Source of the DNA: Streptomyces sp. TRM68367
GTDB taxonomy: Bacteria > Actinomycetota > Actinomycetes > Streptomycetales > Streptomycetaceae
Assembly (NCBI RefSeq): GCF_014495685.1
Contig: NZ_JACTVI010000004.1
Span: 62,001-126,000, forward strand
Reading direction: 5' to 3'
DNA: 64,000 bases
Under the pieces are notes generated by a model. That model searched no databases. It saw only the letters and a program-made list of their open reading frames with translations, and was not told where the DNA came from. Position numbers and translations under genes: made by a program. Shown here piece after piece: positions 1 to 7,430 of this stretch (position 1 is the stretch's first letter; every line of letters starts with the position of its first letter).

Positions 1-1
1 C

Positions 2-2758
2 GCGGTGTGCCGCCGGCTGGGCGTGCCGGTCACCTCGCGCGGGGCGGGCACCAGCACCTCCGGGCAGGCCGTCGGTTCCGGCGTGGTGCTGGACTTCTCC
101 CGGTACTTCAACCGGCTGCTCGCCGTGGATCCGCACGCCCGCACGGCGACCGTGCAGCCGGGCATCGTCCTGGACGATCTGCAGTCGGCCGCCGCCGGGC
201 ACGGCCTGCGGTTCGGCGCGGACCCGTCCACGCACAGCCGCTGCACGCTCGGCGGCATGATCGGCAACAACGCCTGCGGCACCCACTCCGTGGCCTGGGG
301 CCGTACGGCCGACAACGTGGTGGAACTCGACGTCGTCACCTACCGCGGCACGGTGCTCCGGCTCGGCGAGATGTCCGAGGCCGAGATCCACCGGGCCATG
401 GCCGAGGGCGACGACCGCGCGCAGCTCATCGCGTCCCTGTACCGGCTGGCCCAGGACAATCTGGCGGTACTGCGCACCCGACTCGGCCGGTTTCCACGGC
501 AGGTGTCGGGCTACTCGCTGGAACACCTGCTGCCGGAACGCCGCTTCGACCTCGCCCGTGCTCTCGTCGGCAGCGAGGGCACGCTGGCCGTCGTCCTCTC
601 CGCCACCGTCCGCCTCATCTCGCCGCCTCCCGCGCGGGCGCTGGTCGTCCTCGGCTACCGTGACGCCTGCGCGGCGGCGGACGCGGTGCCCGCCCTCCTC
701 AAGCACCGGCTCCTCGCACTGGAGGGGCTCGACCAGGCCCTGACCGACATCGTCACCCGGCCGGAGACCCGCGCGGCCATCGACACCCTGCCCGCCGCAC
801 AGGCCTGGCTGTTCGCCGAACTGGGCGGCGATGCGGAGGAGTTGCCGAAGAGCGCGGCCGACCTGGCCGAGGCCGCCCGGCGCACCGCGGGCTTCACCGG
901 CGCCGAGATCGTCACCGACGCCGCACGGGCCGGGCGGCTGTGGCGGATCCGCGAGGACGGGGCGGGCCTGGCCACCCGTCTGCCTGGGGGCACCTCCCGG
1001 CCGAAGGCTGGGGGAGGGTCGGAGGCCTGGCCGGGCTGGGAGGACGCGGCGGTGCCGCCCGACCAACTCGGCTCCTACCTCAGGCAGTTCATGGACCTGC
1101 TGCGCCGCCACGGCCTCCAGGGCGCCGTCTACGGCCACTTCGGCGAGGGCTGCCTGCACGTGCGCATCGACTTCGACTTCACCACCGGGCACGGCGCCGC
1201 CGTCTTCCGCGCCTTCGTCACCGACGCCGCCGAACTGGTGGCCGCGCACGGCGGTTCGCTGTCCGGCGAGCACGGCGACGGGCAGGCCCGCTCCGAGCTG
1301 CTGCCGCTGATGTACGGGCCGGAGGTCATCGCCCTGTTCGAGGCGTTCAAGAGCATCTGGGATCCGGACAACGGCCTCAACCCCGGCATGATCGTGCGCC
1401 CGCTGCCCGTCGACGGCAACCTCCGGGTCGACCCGCGCCGCACCCCGCTCCCCCTCACCACCGTGCTCCCCTTCCACGCCGACGACGGCGACTTCGCCAA
1501 GGCCACCCGCCGCTGCGTCGGGGTCGGCAAGTGCCGTACCGCCGCCCACCGCGGCGAAGTGATGTGCCCCAGCTACCGGGTTACCCTCGACGAGAAGGAC
1601 TCCACGCGCGGCCGGGCCCGCCTGCTGTACGAGATGACACAGGGCGAGGTGATCACCGACGGCTGGCGCTCCACGGAGGTCCGCGACGCCCTCGACCTGT
1701 GCCTGTCCTGCAAGGGGTGCAGCGTGGACTGCCCGGTCGGGGTGGACGTGGCCACGTACAAGTCGGAGTTCCTGTACCACCACTACAAGGGCCGTATCCG
1801 GCCCGCCTCGCACTACTGCATGGGCTGGCTGCCGCTGCTGTCCCGGGCGGTCGCCCGCAAGCCGCGGCTCGTCAACGCGGTGACGGCATCCCGGCTCGCC
1901 CCGCTCCTCAAGCGCCTGGGCGGCATCGCGCCGGAGCGCGAGGTGCCGCGCTTCTCGGACGAGACCTTCCTGGCCTGGTTCCGCAGACGCTCCCCGCAGG
2001 GCGACGGACATCGCGGCCCCATCATGTTGTGGGTCGACTCGTTCAACAATCACTTCAGTCCCGAGGTGCTGAAAGCCGGGGTGCGCGTCCTGGAGCACGC
2101 GGGATACCGGGTGCGGGTCCCCGACGGCACCCAGTGCTGCGGACTGACCTGGATCACCACCGGCCAGCTCGGCGTCGCCCGCCGCATCGCGGCGCGCACC
2201 GCCGCCGCCCTCGCACCGGCCGTCCGCGCGGGCCTGCCGGTCGTGGGCCTGGAACCCAGCTGCACCGCGGCCCTCAGGACCGACGTGCCCGAACTCCTCG
2301 ACGGCGACGCGGACGCCCGCGCCCTGGCCGACGCCACCGTCACCCTCGCCGAGCTGCTCGTCCACCGCACGCCCGGCTGGCAGCCGCCACGCGTCGAGGC
2401 ACGGTCGATCAGCCAGACGCACTGCCACCAGCACGCCACCTCCGGCTTCGGCGCCGACACCGCCCTGCTGCACGCCATGGGCGTCGACAACAACCGCCTG
2501 GAGTCGGGGTGTTGCGGCCTGGCCGGCAACTTCGGCTTCGAGCGCGGCCACTACGACGTGTCCGTGGCCGCCGGCGAACAAGTGCTGCTGCCCGCCGTAC
2601 GGCAGGCAGCGCCCGGCACCGTCGTCCTCGCCGACGGCTTCAGCTGCCGCACCCAGATCGCCCAGCGCACCGACAGCCGCGGCACCCACCTCGCCGAGCT
2701 GATCGCCCGCGCCCTGCCCGGCACCCCGCCCCTTCGACGGACAAGGACCACACCGTGA
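2..2758 (+). CDS. FAD-linked oxidase / Fe-S (GlcD-GlpC-like) fusion protein, 5' partial
   Basis: The gene is open at the left window edge, so its true start and the first part of the FAD-binding domain are missing; 917 residues are visible. Seen: an FAD_binding_4-like N-terminal half (glycine-rich SRGAGTSTSGQ, then GGMIGNNACGTHS), an FAD-oxidase C-terminal domain (GHFGEGCLHVRIDF, SGEHGDGQ), then a ferredoxin-like region whose Cys clusters lie near 1510-1570 and 1700-1735 (CLSCKGCSVDC), and two CCG-type motifs (TQCCGLTW, SGCCGLAGNFG). This order is that of D-lactate/glycolate-type dehydrogenases fused to a GlpC-like electron-transfer subunit. The likely role is oxidation of a 2-hydroxy acid with transfer of electrons to the respiratory chain; the substrate cannot be told. 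The stop overlaps the next gene's GTG start. A short repeat interrupts the frame at 981-1018 without breaking it. Confidence 0.85.
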   Translation, partial: AVCRRLGVPVTSRGAGTSTSGQAVGSGVVLDFSRYFNRLLAVDPHARTATVQPGIVLDDLQSAAAGHGLRFGADPSTHSRCTLGGMIGNNACGTHSVAWGRTADNVVELDVVTYRGTVLRLGEMSEAEIHRAMAEGDDRAQLIASLYRLAQDNLAVLRTRLGRFPRQVSGYSLEHLLPERRFDLARALVGSEGTLAVVLSATVRLISPPPARALVVLGYRDACAAADAVPALLKHRLLALEGLDQALTDIVTRPETRAAIDTLPAAQAWLFAELGGDAEELPKSAADLAEAARRTAGFTGAEIVTDAARAGRLWRIREDGAGLATRLPGGTSRPKAGGGSEAWPGWEDAAVPPDQLGSYLRQFMDLLRRHGLQGAVYGHFGEGCLHVRIDFDFTTGHGAAVFRAFVTDAAELVAAHGGSLSGEHGDGQARSELLPLMYGPEVIALFEAFKSIWDPDNGLNPGMIVRPLPVDGNLRVDPRRTPLPLTTVLPFHADDGDFAKATRRCVGVGKCRTAAHRGEVMCPSYRVTLDEKDSTRGRARLLYEMTQGEVITDGWRSTEVRDALDLCLSCKGCSVDCPVGVDVATYKSEFLYHHYKGRIRPASHYCMGWLPLLSRAVARKPRLVNAVTASRLAPLLKRLGGIAPEREVPRFSDETFLAWFRRRSPQGDGHRGPIMLWVDSFNNHFSPEVLKAGVRVLEHAGYRVRVPDGTQCCGLTWITTGQLGVARRIAARTAAALAPAVRAGLPVVGLEPSCTAALRTDVPELLDGDADARALADATVTLAELLVHRTPGWQPPRVEARSISQTHCHQHATSGFGADTALLHAMGVDNNRLESGCCGLAGNFGFERGHYDVSVAAGEQVLLPAVRQAAPGTVVLADGFSCRTQIAQRTDSRGTHLAELIARALPGTPPLRRTRTTP
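981..1018. repeat. Interspersed GC-rich repeat, copy A, inside a coding region
   Basis: The segment reads CCTGGGGGCACCTCCC, a short spacer, then CTGGGGGAGGG. It matches the reverse complement of the intergenic copy at 4059-4099. It is read in frame by the FAD-linked oxidase and adds a Pro/Gly/Ser-rich stretch (RLPGGTSRPKAGGGS) to an otherwise conserved region. Such short G-run/C-run elements are common in Streptomyces genomes, usually between genes. Confidence 0.6.
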
Positions 2759-4044
2759 CCGACGCCCTCTCCCTGGTCGACGACTGGGGACCCGAGAAGA
2801 TCGTCGTCGTCTCCCACCGGCGCACCGGCATGAAGGGCGTCCTGGTCATCGACAACACCGCCCGTGGCCTCGGCAAGGGCGGCACCCGCATGAGCCCGAC
2901 CGTCTCCGTGGGGGAGATCGCCCGCCTCGCCCGCGTCATGACATGGAAGTGGGCGAGCGTCGACCTCTGCTACGGCGGCGCCAAGGCCGGCATCGTCGCC
3001 GACCCCCGCTCCCCCGACAAGGAGGCGATCCTGCGCGCCTTCGCCCGCGCCCTGTCCAACGAGGTGCCCCGCGAGTACGTGATGGGCCTGGACATGGGGC
3101 TGACCGAGGACGACGCGGCGATCATCCAGGACGAACTCGGCGACCGCGGCGCGGCCGTCGGCACCCCGGAACACCTCGGCGGCGTCGCCTACGACCGGCT
3201 CGGCGTCACCGGCTACGGCGTCGCCGAGGCCACCGACGCTGCCGCCCGCCACTTGGGGCTGCCGCTGGCCGACTCCCGCGTCGCCCTCCAGGGCTTCGGC
3301 GCCGTGGGCACCGCGGCGGCCGTACGCTTCGCCGAACTCGGCGCCACCGTCGTCGCCGTGTCCACGGCGACGGGCGCGCTCCACGACCCTGGCGGCCTGG
3401 ACGTCCCCGCCCTCCTCGCCGCCCGCGAAGAGCACGGCGACGACTTCGTGCGCCACCACTCCGGCGGGACCGTCATCGCCCCCGGCCGCGAACTCACCGT
3501 CGACTGCGACATCCTGGTCCCGGCGGCCCTCCAGGACGTCATCGACGACGGCAACGCCCACGAGATCAAGGCCGGGCTGGTCGTGGAGGGCGCCAACCTG
3601 CCCACCTCCGCGCAGGCGCAGGAGATCCTCGCGCAACGCGGCATCACCGTGCTCCCCGACTTCGTCGCCAACGCGGGCGGTGTGGTCGCCGCCGCCTTCG
3701 CCATGGACGCCCGCCACTCCGGCTTCCGCCCCGGCACCGCCCGCATCTTCGACACCATCTCCGACCGTCTGCGCGCCAACGCCGTCACCGTCCTCGAAGA
3801 GGCGCGCCGCCGTGAGACCACCCCTCACCTCGCCGGTCGCAGCCTCGCCGAGGACCGCGTCCGCGCGGCCATGCTGAGCAAGGGACGCGTTCCCCGCGGG
3901 GCAAGACGAGGCCCTGGCCCACGAACTGGGCCTGAACCGGGACGCGCTGACAACACCCGACCGGTGACCTGCCCCCCTGCACGACACACCGAACACCGGT
4001 CCGGGCCACGGGGGACCGACGACGGCGCGCAACCGTGCCCGTAA
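2755..4044 (+). CDS. Glu/Leu/Phe/Val-type amino acid dehydrogenase (3' end probably frameshifted)
   Basis: NAD(P)-dependent oxidative deamination of an amino acid to its 2-oxo acid. The dimerisation and catalytic domain comes first, with the active-site lysine segment CYGGAKAGI about residue 75, followed by a Rossmann domain with GFGAVGTAA and the conserved NAGG near the C-terminal third. The GTG start overlaps the upstream TGA (GTGA), so the two genes are translationally coupled. As written the frame ends at 4044 with a tail of about 45 residues of Arg/Pro/Gly-rich, non-protein-like sequence. Dropping one G from the GGGG run at 3898-3901 gives a normal-looking ending (DEALAHELGLNRDAL...) that stops at 3967, giving about 403 residues. 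The substrate (Glu, Leu, Val) is not resolved. Confidence 0.8.
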   Translation: MTDALSLVDDWGPEKIVVVSHRRTGMKGVLVIDNTARGLGKGGTRMSPTVSVGEIARLARVMTWKWASVDLCYGGAKAGIVADPRSPDKEAILRAFARALSNEVPREYVMGLDMGLTEDDAAIIQDELGDRGAAVGTPEHLGGVAYDRLGVTGYGVAEATDAAARHLGLPLADSRVALQGFGAVGTAAAVRFAELGATVVAVSTATGALHDPGGLDVPALLAAREEHGDDFVRHHSGGTVIAPGRELTVDCDILVPAALQDVIDDGNAHEIKAGLVVEGANLPTSAQAQEILAQRGITVLPDFVANAGGVVAAAFAMDARHSGFRPGTARIFDTISDRLRANAVTVLEEARRRETTPHLAGRSLAEDRVRAAMLSKGRVPRGARRGPGPRTGPEPGRADNTRPVTCPPARHTEHRSGPRGTDDGAQPCP

Positions 4045-4058
4045 CCGCGGGCATGCGT

Positions 4059-4099
4059 GCCTCCCCCAGTGCCTTAAGGGCCTGGGAGGCACCCCCAGG
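4059..4099. repeat. Interspersed GC-rich repeat, copy B, intergenic
   Basis: GCCTCCCCCAGTGCC, then TTAAGGG, then CCTGGGAGGCACCCCCAGG. The outer C-runs and G-runs can fold into a hairpin. The reverse complement matches copy A at 981-1018. It sits between the convergent dehydrogenase and SGNH hydrolase genes, a usual place for such elements, and might also act as a two-way terminator. Confidence 0.6.
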
Positions 4100-4264
4100 G
4101 CGGCACGGCCGGGTGCGGTGGCACCCCGTCGGCGCCGGGTTGCGCACCCGCCCCGGCCAGCGGCAACACCGGGCAAGCGGCAAACGCGGTGCAGCCGACG
4201 CCGTCACCCCGCACCAGGCAACACGCAACCGGAGTTCAACCGGCACGCAACCGGCCCATACTCC

Positions 4265-5083
4265 TCAGGCCACCGACCCGATCCGCATCCTGATGTCCTC
4301 CGGCGACAACGCCCCCTTCGCGGTCACATGATCCCCGGACGACTCCCCACGCAGCCGCCGCCCGATCCACGGCACCAAGTACTCCCGAGCCCAGTGCACA
4401 TCGTCCCGCCGCACCTCCAGCGTCCCGCGTGCCGGCAGCGGCGGCCACGGCTGCTCCGGATCGGCCGGAACCTCCAGACCGAGGACCTGCCCCGCGCGCA
4501 GCGCCACGCGCGTGTGCCCCTCCGGTGACAGATGGAGCCGGTCGGTGTCCCAGGCCTGCCGGTCCTGCACGCTCTTCAGCGACCACAGGTCGAGCACCGC
4601 ACAGCCGTACCGGTCGGCGACGGCCCGCACATGCCCGTTGTACGTGGCGATCTTGCCGCGCAGATGCTTGAGCAGCGGCACACCACGGGTGTCGAACCCG
4701 GTCGTCACCAGCACCGTCCCGGCCACGGCCGTCAGCGCGGCCACCGCCCGCTCGAACCGCTCGGCCACCTCGTCCGGATCGGTGCCGGGCCGCAGGATGT
4801 CGTTGCCGCCGGCGCAGAACGACACCAGGTCCGGCGCGAGGCCGACGGCGCGCGGGACCTGGTCCGCCACGATCTGGTCGAGCAGCTTGCCGCGCACGGC
4901 GAGGTTCGTATAACTGAAGTCGCCTTCGGGCCGGCGGTCCGCGAGGAGTACGGCGAACCGGTCGGCCCATCCGACGAACGCCCCGTCGGGGCCGGGGTCG
5001 CCGAGGCCCTCGGTGAAGCTGTCCCCCACCGCCACGTACGACCCGATCACTGATCTGCTGTCATTCTTCGAATCGTCTGCCAC
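4265..5083 (-). CDS. SGNH/GDSL-family hydrolase
   Basis: A 272-residue esterase/lipase-type hydrolase. Block I is GDSFTEG at residues 20-26 with nucleophile Ser22. Block III is AGGND, which supplies the oxyanion Asn. The C-terminal catalytic pair is in DRLHLSPEGH. No signal peptide is seen, so it is probably cytoplasmic. The start ATG at 5083 gives MADDSKNDS ahead of the first beta strand; no longer start is needed. The natural substrate is unknown; such enzymes act on acyl esters of lipids, sugars or thioesters. It is convergent with the dehydrogenase and separated from it by repeat copy B. Confidence 0.85.
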   Translation of the reverse strand: MADDSKNDSRSVIGSYVAVGDSFTEGLGDPGPDGAFVGWADRFAVLLADRRPEGDFSYTNLAVRGKLLDQIVADQVPRAVGLAPDLVSFCAGGNDILRPGTDPDEVAERFERAVAALTAVAGTVLVTTGFDTRGVPLLKHLRGKIATYNGHVRAVADRYGCAVLDLWSLKSVQDRQAWDTDRLHLSPEGHTRVALRAGQVLGLEVPADPEQPWPPLPARGTLEVRRDDVHWAREYLVPWIGRRLRGESSGDHVTAKGALSPEDIRMRIGSVA

Positions 5084-5195
5084 ATCCGCCCATGATTCAC
5101 CGTCGAATGTGACCTACGCGACCGTAGGAAAGAGTTGACGGGCGGTGAGAAAAGCCACTCCCAAAGTGTTCCCCAACTCCGGAACAATCCCCTGG

Positions 5196-5909
5196 TCAGG
5201 ACTGTTGGCGCGACAGCCGCCAGACCTGGAAGCCGGTGATCCGGAAATGGCTCCACACGGTCCGGAAGGCGAAGTGCCCGGCGGTGTACGGCTCCGGGTC
5301 GGCGTAGTCGAAGACCAGCCGCCCGTTGTTCCACCACTGGACCGTGGAGCCGTCGGAGACGATCCGGACGTGGTTCGGCTCGTTGGGCACGAGCAGCGGC
5401 TCGGTGTAGTCGTAGACGAGCGGGCGCACGCCCGCCTGGCCGACGTAACGGCGCAGCCGCGTCGTGGTGTTGTAGTTGGCGCCGTAGCCGGAGTAGTACG
5501 TCGTCAGGTGGTCGTACTCGTCGAGGGCGCCGCCGCGCGGGGTGGCGAAGAGGTCGTCCGGGGAGCGGACGTCGGTGGCGTTCCAGAAGTTGTTGAGGTC
5601 CGAGACGCGGTCGTTGACCCCGCCCTCTGACACCGGCGTAACGGTGTAGGCGAGGACGTACGGACCTTCGAGGCGTTTTCTGAACCAGATCGTCGCCCCG
5701 CTCGGCACGTCGATCTCCAGCACGCCGCGGGAGGCGGTGACGGTGCCACCGTCCTGGAGTTCGGTGGCCCACTGGCGCAGCCCGTGCCGGAAGTCGTCGT
5801 GGGCGATGAGGCGGCGGTGGCGGGGCACGGCGGTCGCGGTCGCGGGGGCGAGGGCCGCCAGGGCGGCTCCGGCGGCCAGGGCTCCGAAGGCTCTACGGGT
5901 GGTCGGCAC
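5196..5909 (-). CDS. Secreted DUF6250-type protein (Tat signal)
   Basis: A 237-residue protein with GTG start at 5909 and an AAGGAG ribosome-binding site 9 nt upstream. The N-terminus has a twin-arginine-like signal (TTRRAFGALAAGAAL) ending in Ala-rich sequence, so export through Tat is likely. The rest is rich in Trp, Tyr and Asn (LNNFWNATD, YYSGYGANYNTTTR, WWNNGRLVF), typical of a beta-sandwich carbohydrate-binding or polysaccharide-degrading fold; it resembles proteins annotated as DUF6250. A LacI-family operator lies just upstream (5928-5940), which fits induction by a sugar. The enzymatic activity is not known. Confidence 0.7.
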   Translation of the reverse strand: MPTTRRAFGALAAGAALAALAPATATAVPRHRRLIAHDDFRHGLRQWATELQDGGTVTASRGVLEIDVPSGATIWFRKRLEGPYVLAYTVTPVSEGGVNDRVSDLNNFWNATDVRSPDDLFATPRGGALDEYDHLTTYYSGYGANYNTTTRLRRYVGQAGVRPLVYDYTEPLLVPNEPNHVRIVSDGSTVQWWNNGRLVFDYADPEPYTAGHFAFRTVWSHFRITGFQVWRLSRQQS

Positions 5910-5927
5910 GGGACAGGACTCCTTCTA

Positions 5928-5940
5928 GAAAGCGCTTGCA
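5928..5940 (-). promoter_or_regulatory. LacI/CcpA-type operator upstream of the DUF6250-type gene
   Basis: GAAAGCGCTTGCA, whose core AAGCGCTT (5930-5937) is a perfect palindrome with the central CG typical of LacI-family operators. It lies 19 nt upstream of the GTG start, so a bound repressor would block transcription or early elongation. No LacI-family gene is in the window, so the regulator must lie elsewhere. Confidence 0.65.
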
Positions 5941-5998
5941 CCAACCGGAGTCACTGTGCCCCAACCACCGCTCCATGTCGACAGGTTGGGCCGGACAA

Positions 5999-6040
5999 CA
6001 CCGAAGGCCGGACCCGGGGATCGGGGTCCGGCCTTCGGTG
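5999..6040 (-). terminator. Strong hairpin terminator after the M23 peptidase gene
   Basis: A perfect 17-bp stem, 5999-6015 pairing with 6024-6040 (CACCGAAGGCCGGACCC and its complement), with an 8-nt loop. It begins 25 nt past the M23 stop codon. There is no clear U-tract, which is usual for Streptomyces terminators. Confidence 0.8.
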
Positions 6041-6065
6041 GCGTGTCAGGCAGGTCGTCGCTGGG

Positions 6066-6956
6066 TCAGCCGATGGCGACGCCCTTCGAGCGGAGGTAGG
6101 CGACCGGGTCCACGTCCGAGCCGTAGCCCGGCGCGGTGCGGATCTCGAAGTGCAGGTGCGGCCCGGTGACGTTGCCGGTCGCGCCGGAGAGGCCGACCTG
6201 CTGGCCCGCGCTCACGGCCTGGCCGGCGGAGACGGACAGCGAGGACAGATGGGCGTACTGCGCGTAGTGGCCGTCGTTCAGCTTGATGACGACCTGGTTG
6301 CCGTACGCGCCACCCCAGCCGGCGGAGACGACGGTGCCCGCACCGACGGCCTTGAGGGAGGTGCCGGTCGGGACGCTGAAGTCGACGCCGGTGTGGTAGC
6401 CGCTGGACCACATGCTGCCGGCCACACGGTAGGCGGTGCCGACGTTGGCGGAGGCGACCGGGGCGGTGAAGCCGGTGGCGGGCGCGGCCTTCGCGGCGGG
6501 CCGCTCGGCGGACCTCGACGCCTTCGCGGAGGACTTCTCGGCGGCGGGCTTCGACGCCTTCGGCGCGGCCTTCTCGGCGGCGGCCGGGGCCTTCTTGCCG
6601 ATGGACAGCTTCAGGCCGGGGTGGATCAGCGCCGGGTCGTTGCCGACGGCCTCGCGGTTGTCCTCGTAGAGTTTCTTCCAGCCGCCGGCGACCTTCTGCT
6701 CCTCGGCGATCTTGGCGAGGTAGTCACCGGCCTTCACGGTGTACGTCCGCGCGTCCACGCTCTTCTCGACCGCCTTCTTCGCGGCGGCCGGAATCGACTG
6801 GACGGCCTTTTCCGAAACCGACTGCGGGGTGGCCGCGTGGGCGCCGGAAGCGCCCATCAGCGGAAGCGCGAGCGCGGCGCCGCCGGTTCCGGCGACGGCG
6901 ATCGAGCGGACGAAGAACTGCGACTTGGGGCGGCGGTGCTTACCCTTCGCGGGCAT
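6066..6956 (-). CDS. Secreted LysM / M23 metallopeptidase (cell-wall hydrolase)
   Basis: A 296-residue exported peptidoglycan endopeptidase. Residues 1-41 form a signal peptide ending AHA. A LysM-like peptidoglycan-binding domain follows at about 70-118 (TYTVKAGDYLAKIAEEQ). A Lys/Ala/Pro-rich linker (about 120-160) leads to the M23 domain, with zinc ligands in YHTGVDF (HxxxD) and HLHFE (HxH). Family members cut peptide cross-links in the wall, giving a role in growth, germination or resuscitation. The gene has a long leader (6966-7155) that matches a ydaO-type c-di-AMP riboswitch, as known for other Streptomyces wall hydrolases such as rpfA. A strong terminator follows. Confidence 0.9.
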   Translation of the reverse strand: MPAKGKHRRPKSQFFVRSIAVAGTGGAALALPLMGASGAHAATPQSVSEKAVQSIPAAAKKAVEKSVDARTYTVKAGDYLAKIAEEQKVAGGWKKLYEDNREAVGNDPALIHPGLKLSIGKKAPAAAEKAAPKASKPAAEKSSAKASRSAERPAAKAAPATGFTAPVASANVGTAYRVAGSMWSSGYHTGVDFSVPTGTSLKAVGAGTVVSAGWGGAYGNQVVIKLNDGHYAQYAHLSSLSVSAGQAVSAGQQVGLSGATGNVTGPHLHFEIRTAPGYGSDVDPVAYLRSKGVAIG

Positions 6957-6965
6957 GGCGAATTC

Positions 6966-7155
6966 CTCTCCGGCGCCTGCGAGGTGAGCTGTCGGGTGCG
7001 GGCTGGAGATGCCCGGCCGCGCCGAAGCACGGCTTTACCCCAAGCCTGTTTCCGGAAGACCGGAACAGGCGGTCATGCCTGTGGGTCCCCCGCTCCTGCC
7101 GTGTACGGGTGGGTGGGTGGCGGTTCTCCGGACGGCGGCAGGATTCGGCGTCCGT
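6966..7155 (-). ncRNA. ydaO/yuaA-type c-di-AMP riboswitch
   Basis: On the minus strand the leader shows the family's ordered landmarks: CGCCGAATCCTGCCGCC at the 5' end, GGAGAACCGCC, then GGAGCGGGGGACCCACAGG, then GGGGTAAAGCC with a CG-rich hairpin, and CCCGACAGCTCACCTCGCAGG close to the gene, followed by GGAGAGGAA as ribosome-binding site. In this class c-di-AMP binding lowers expression of downstream cell-wall hydrolase or ion-transport genes. Boundaries are approximate. Confidence 0.8.
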
Positions 7156-7430
7156 CCGGATCGGTGGTGAACGTAAGGGAGCAAGACGCACAGGGACAAG
7201 CGAGAGGTTCCCGGTGACCGTGTTTTGTGAGATCCCTTATGCGAATTCCCGGTCACACTCCGTCGATGACAAAAACGCGACTTTGCACAAAGACCCTTGA
7301 GTAGCACTTGAATTACGTGAACATGACGGGCGACAGACGGTCACGAATATGACGCTCCTCACGTGACGCCGCTCCAGACTCCTTGACGCCCGGGCGAGTT
7401 GGAATGAAGCCACCAATTCAGACAGAAGGG
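7156..7430. other. Intergenic region between alpha-galactosidase and the riboswitch leader
   Basis: The region must hold the promoter of the riboswitch-M23 transcription unit (minus strand). It is less GC-rich than its surroundings (7225-7350). No confident -10/-35 pair and no terminator for the alpha-galactosidase gene were identified. Confidence 0.4.

Noticed and set aside
2551..4176. A 541-codon minus-strand frame over the amino-acid dehydrogenase
   Set aside because: Gly/Val/Asp-rich shadow without motifs; the plus-strand dehydrogenase is well supported.
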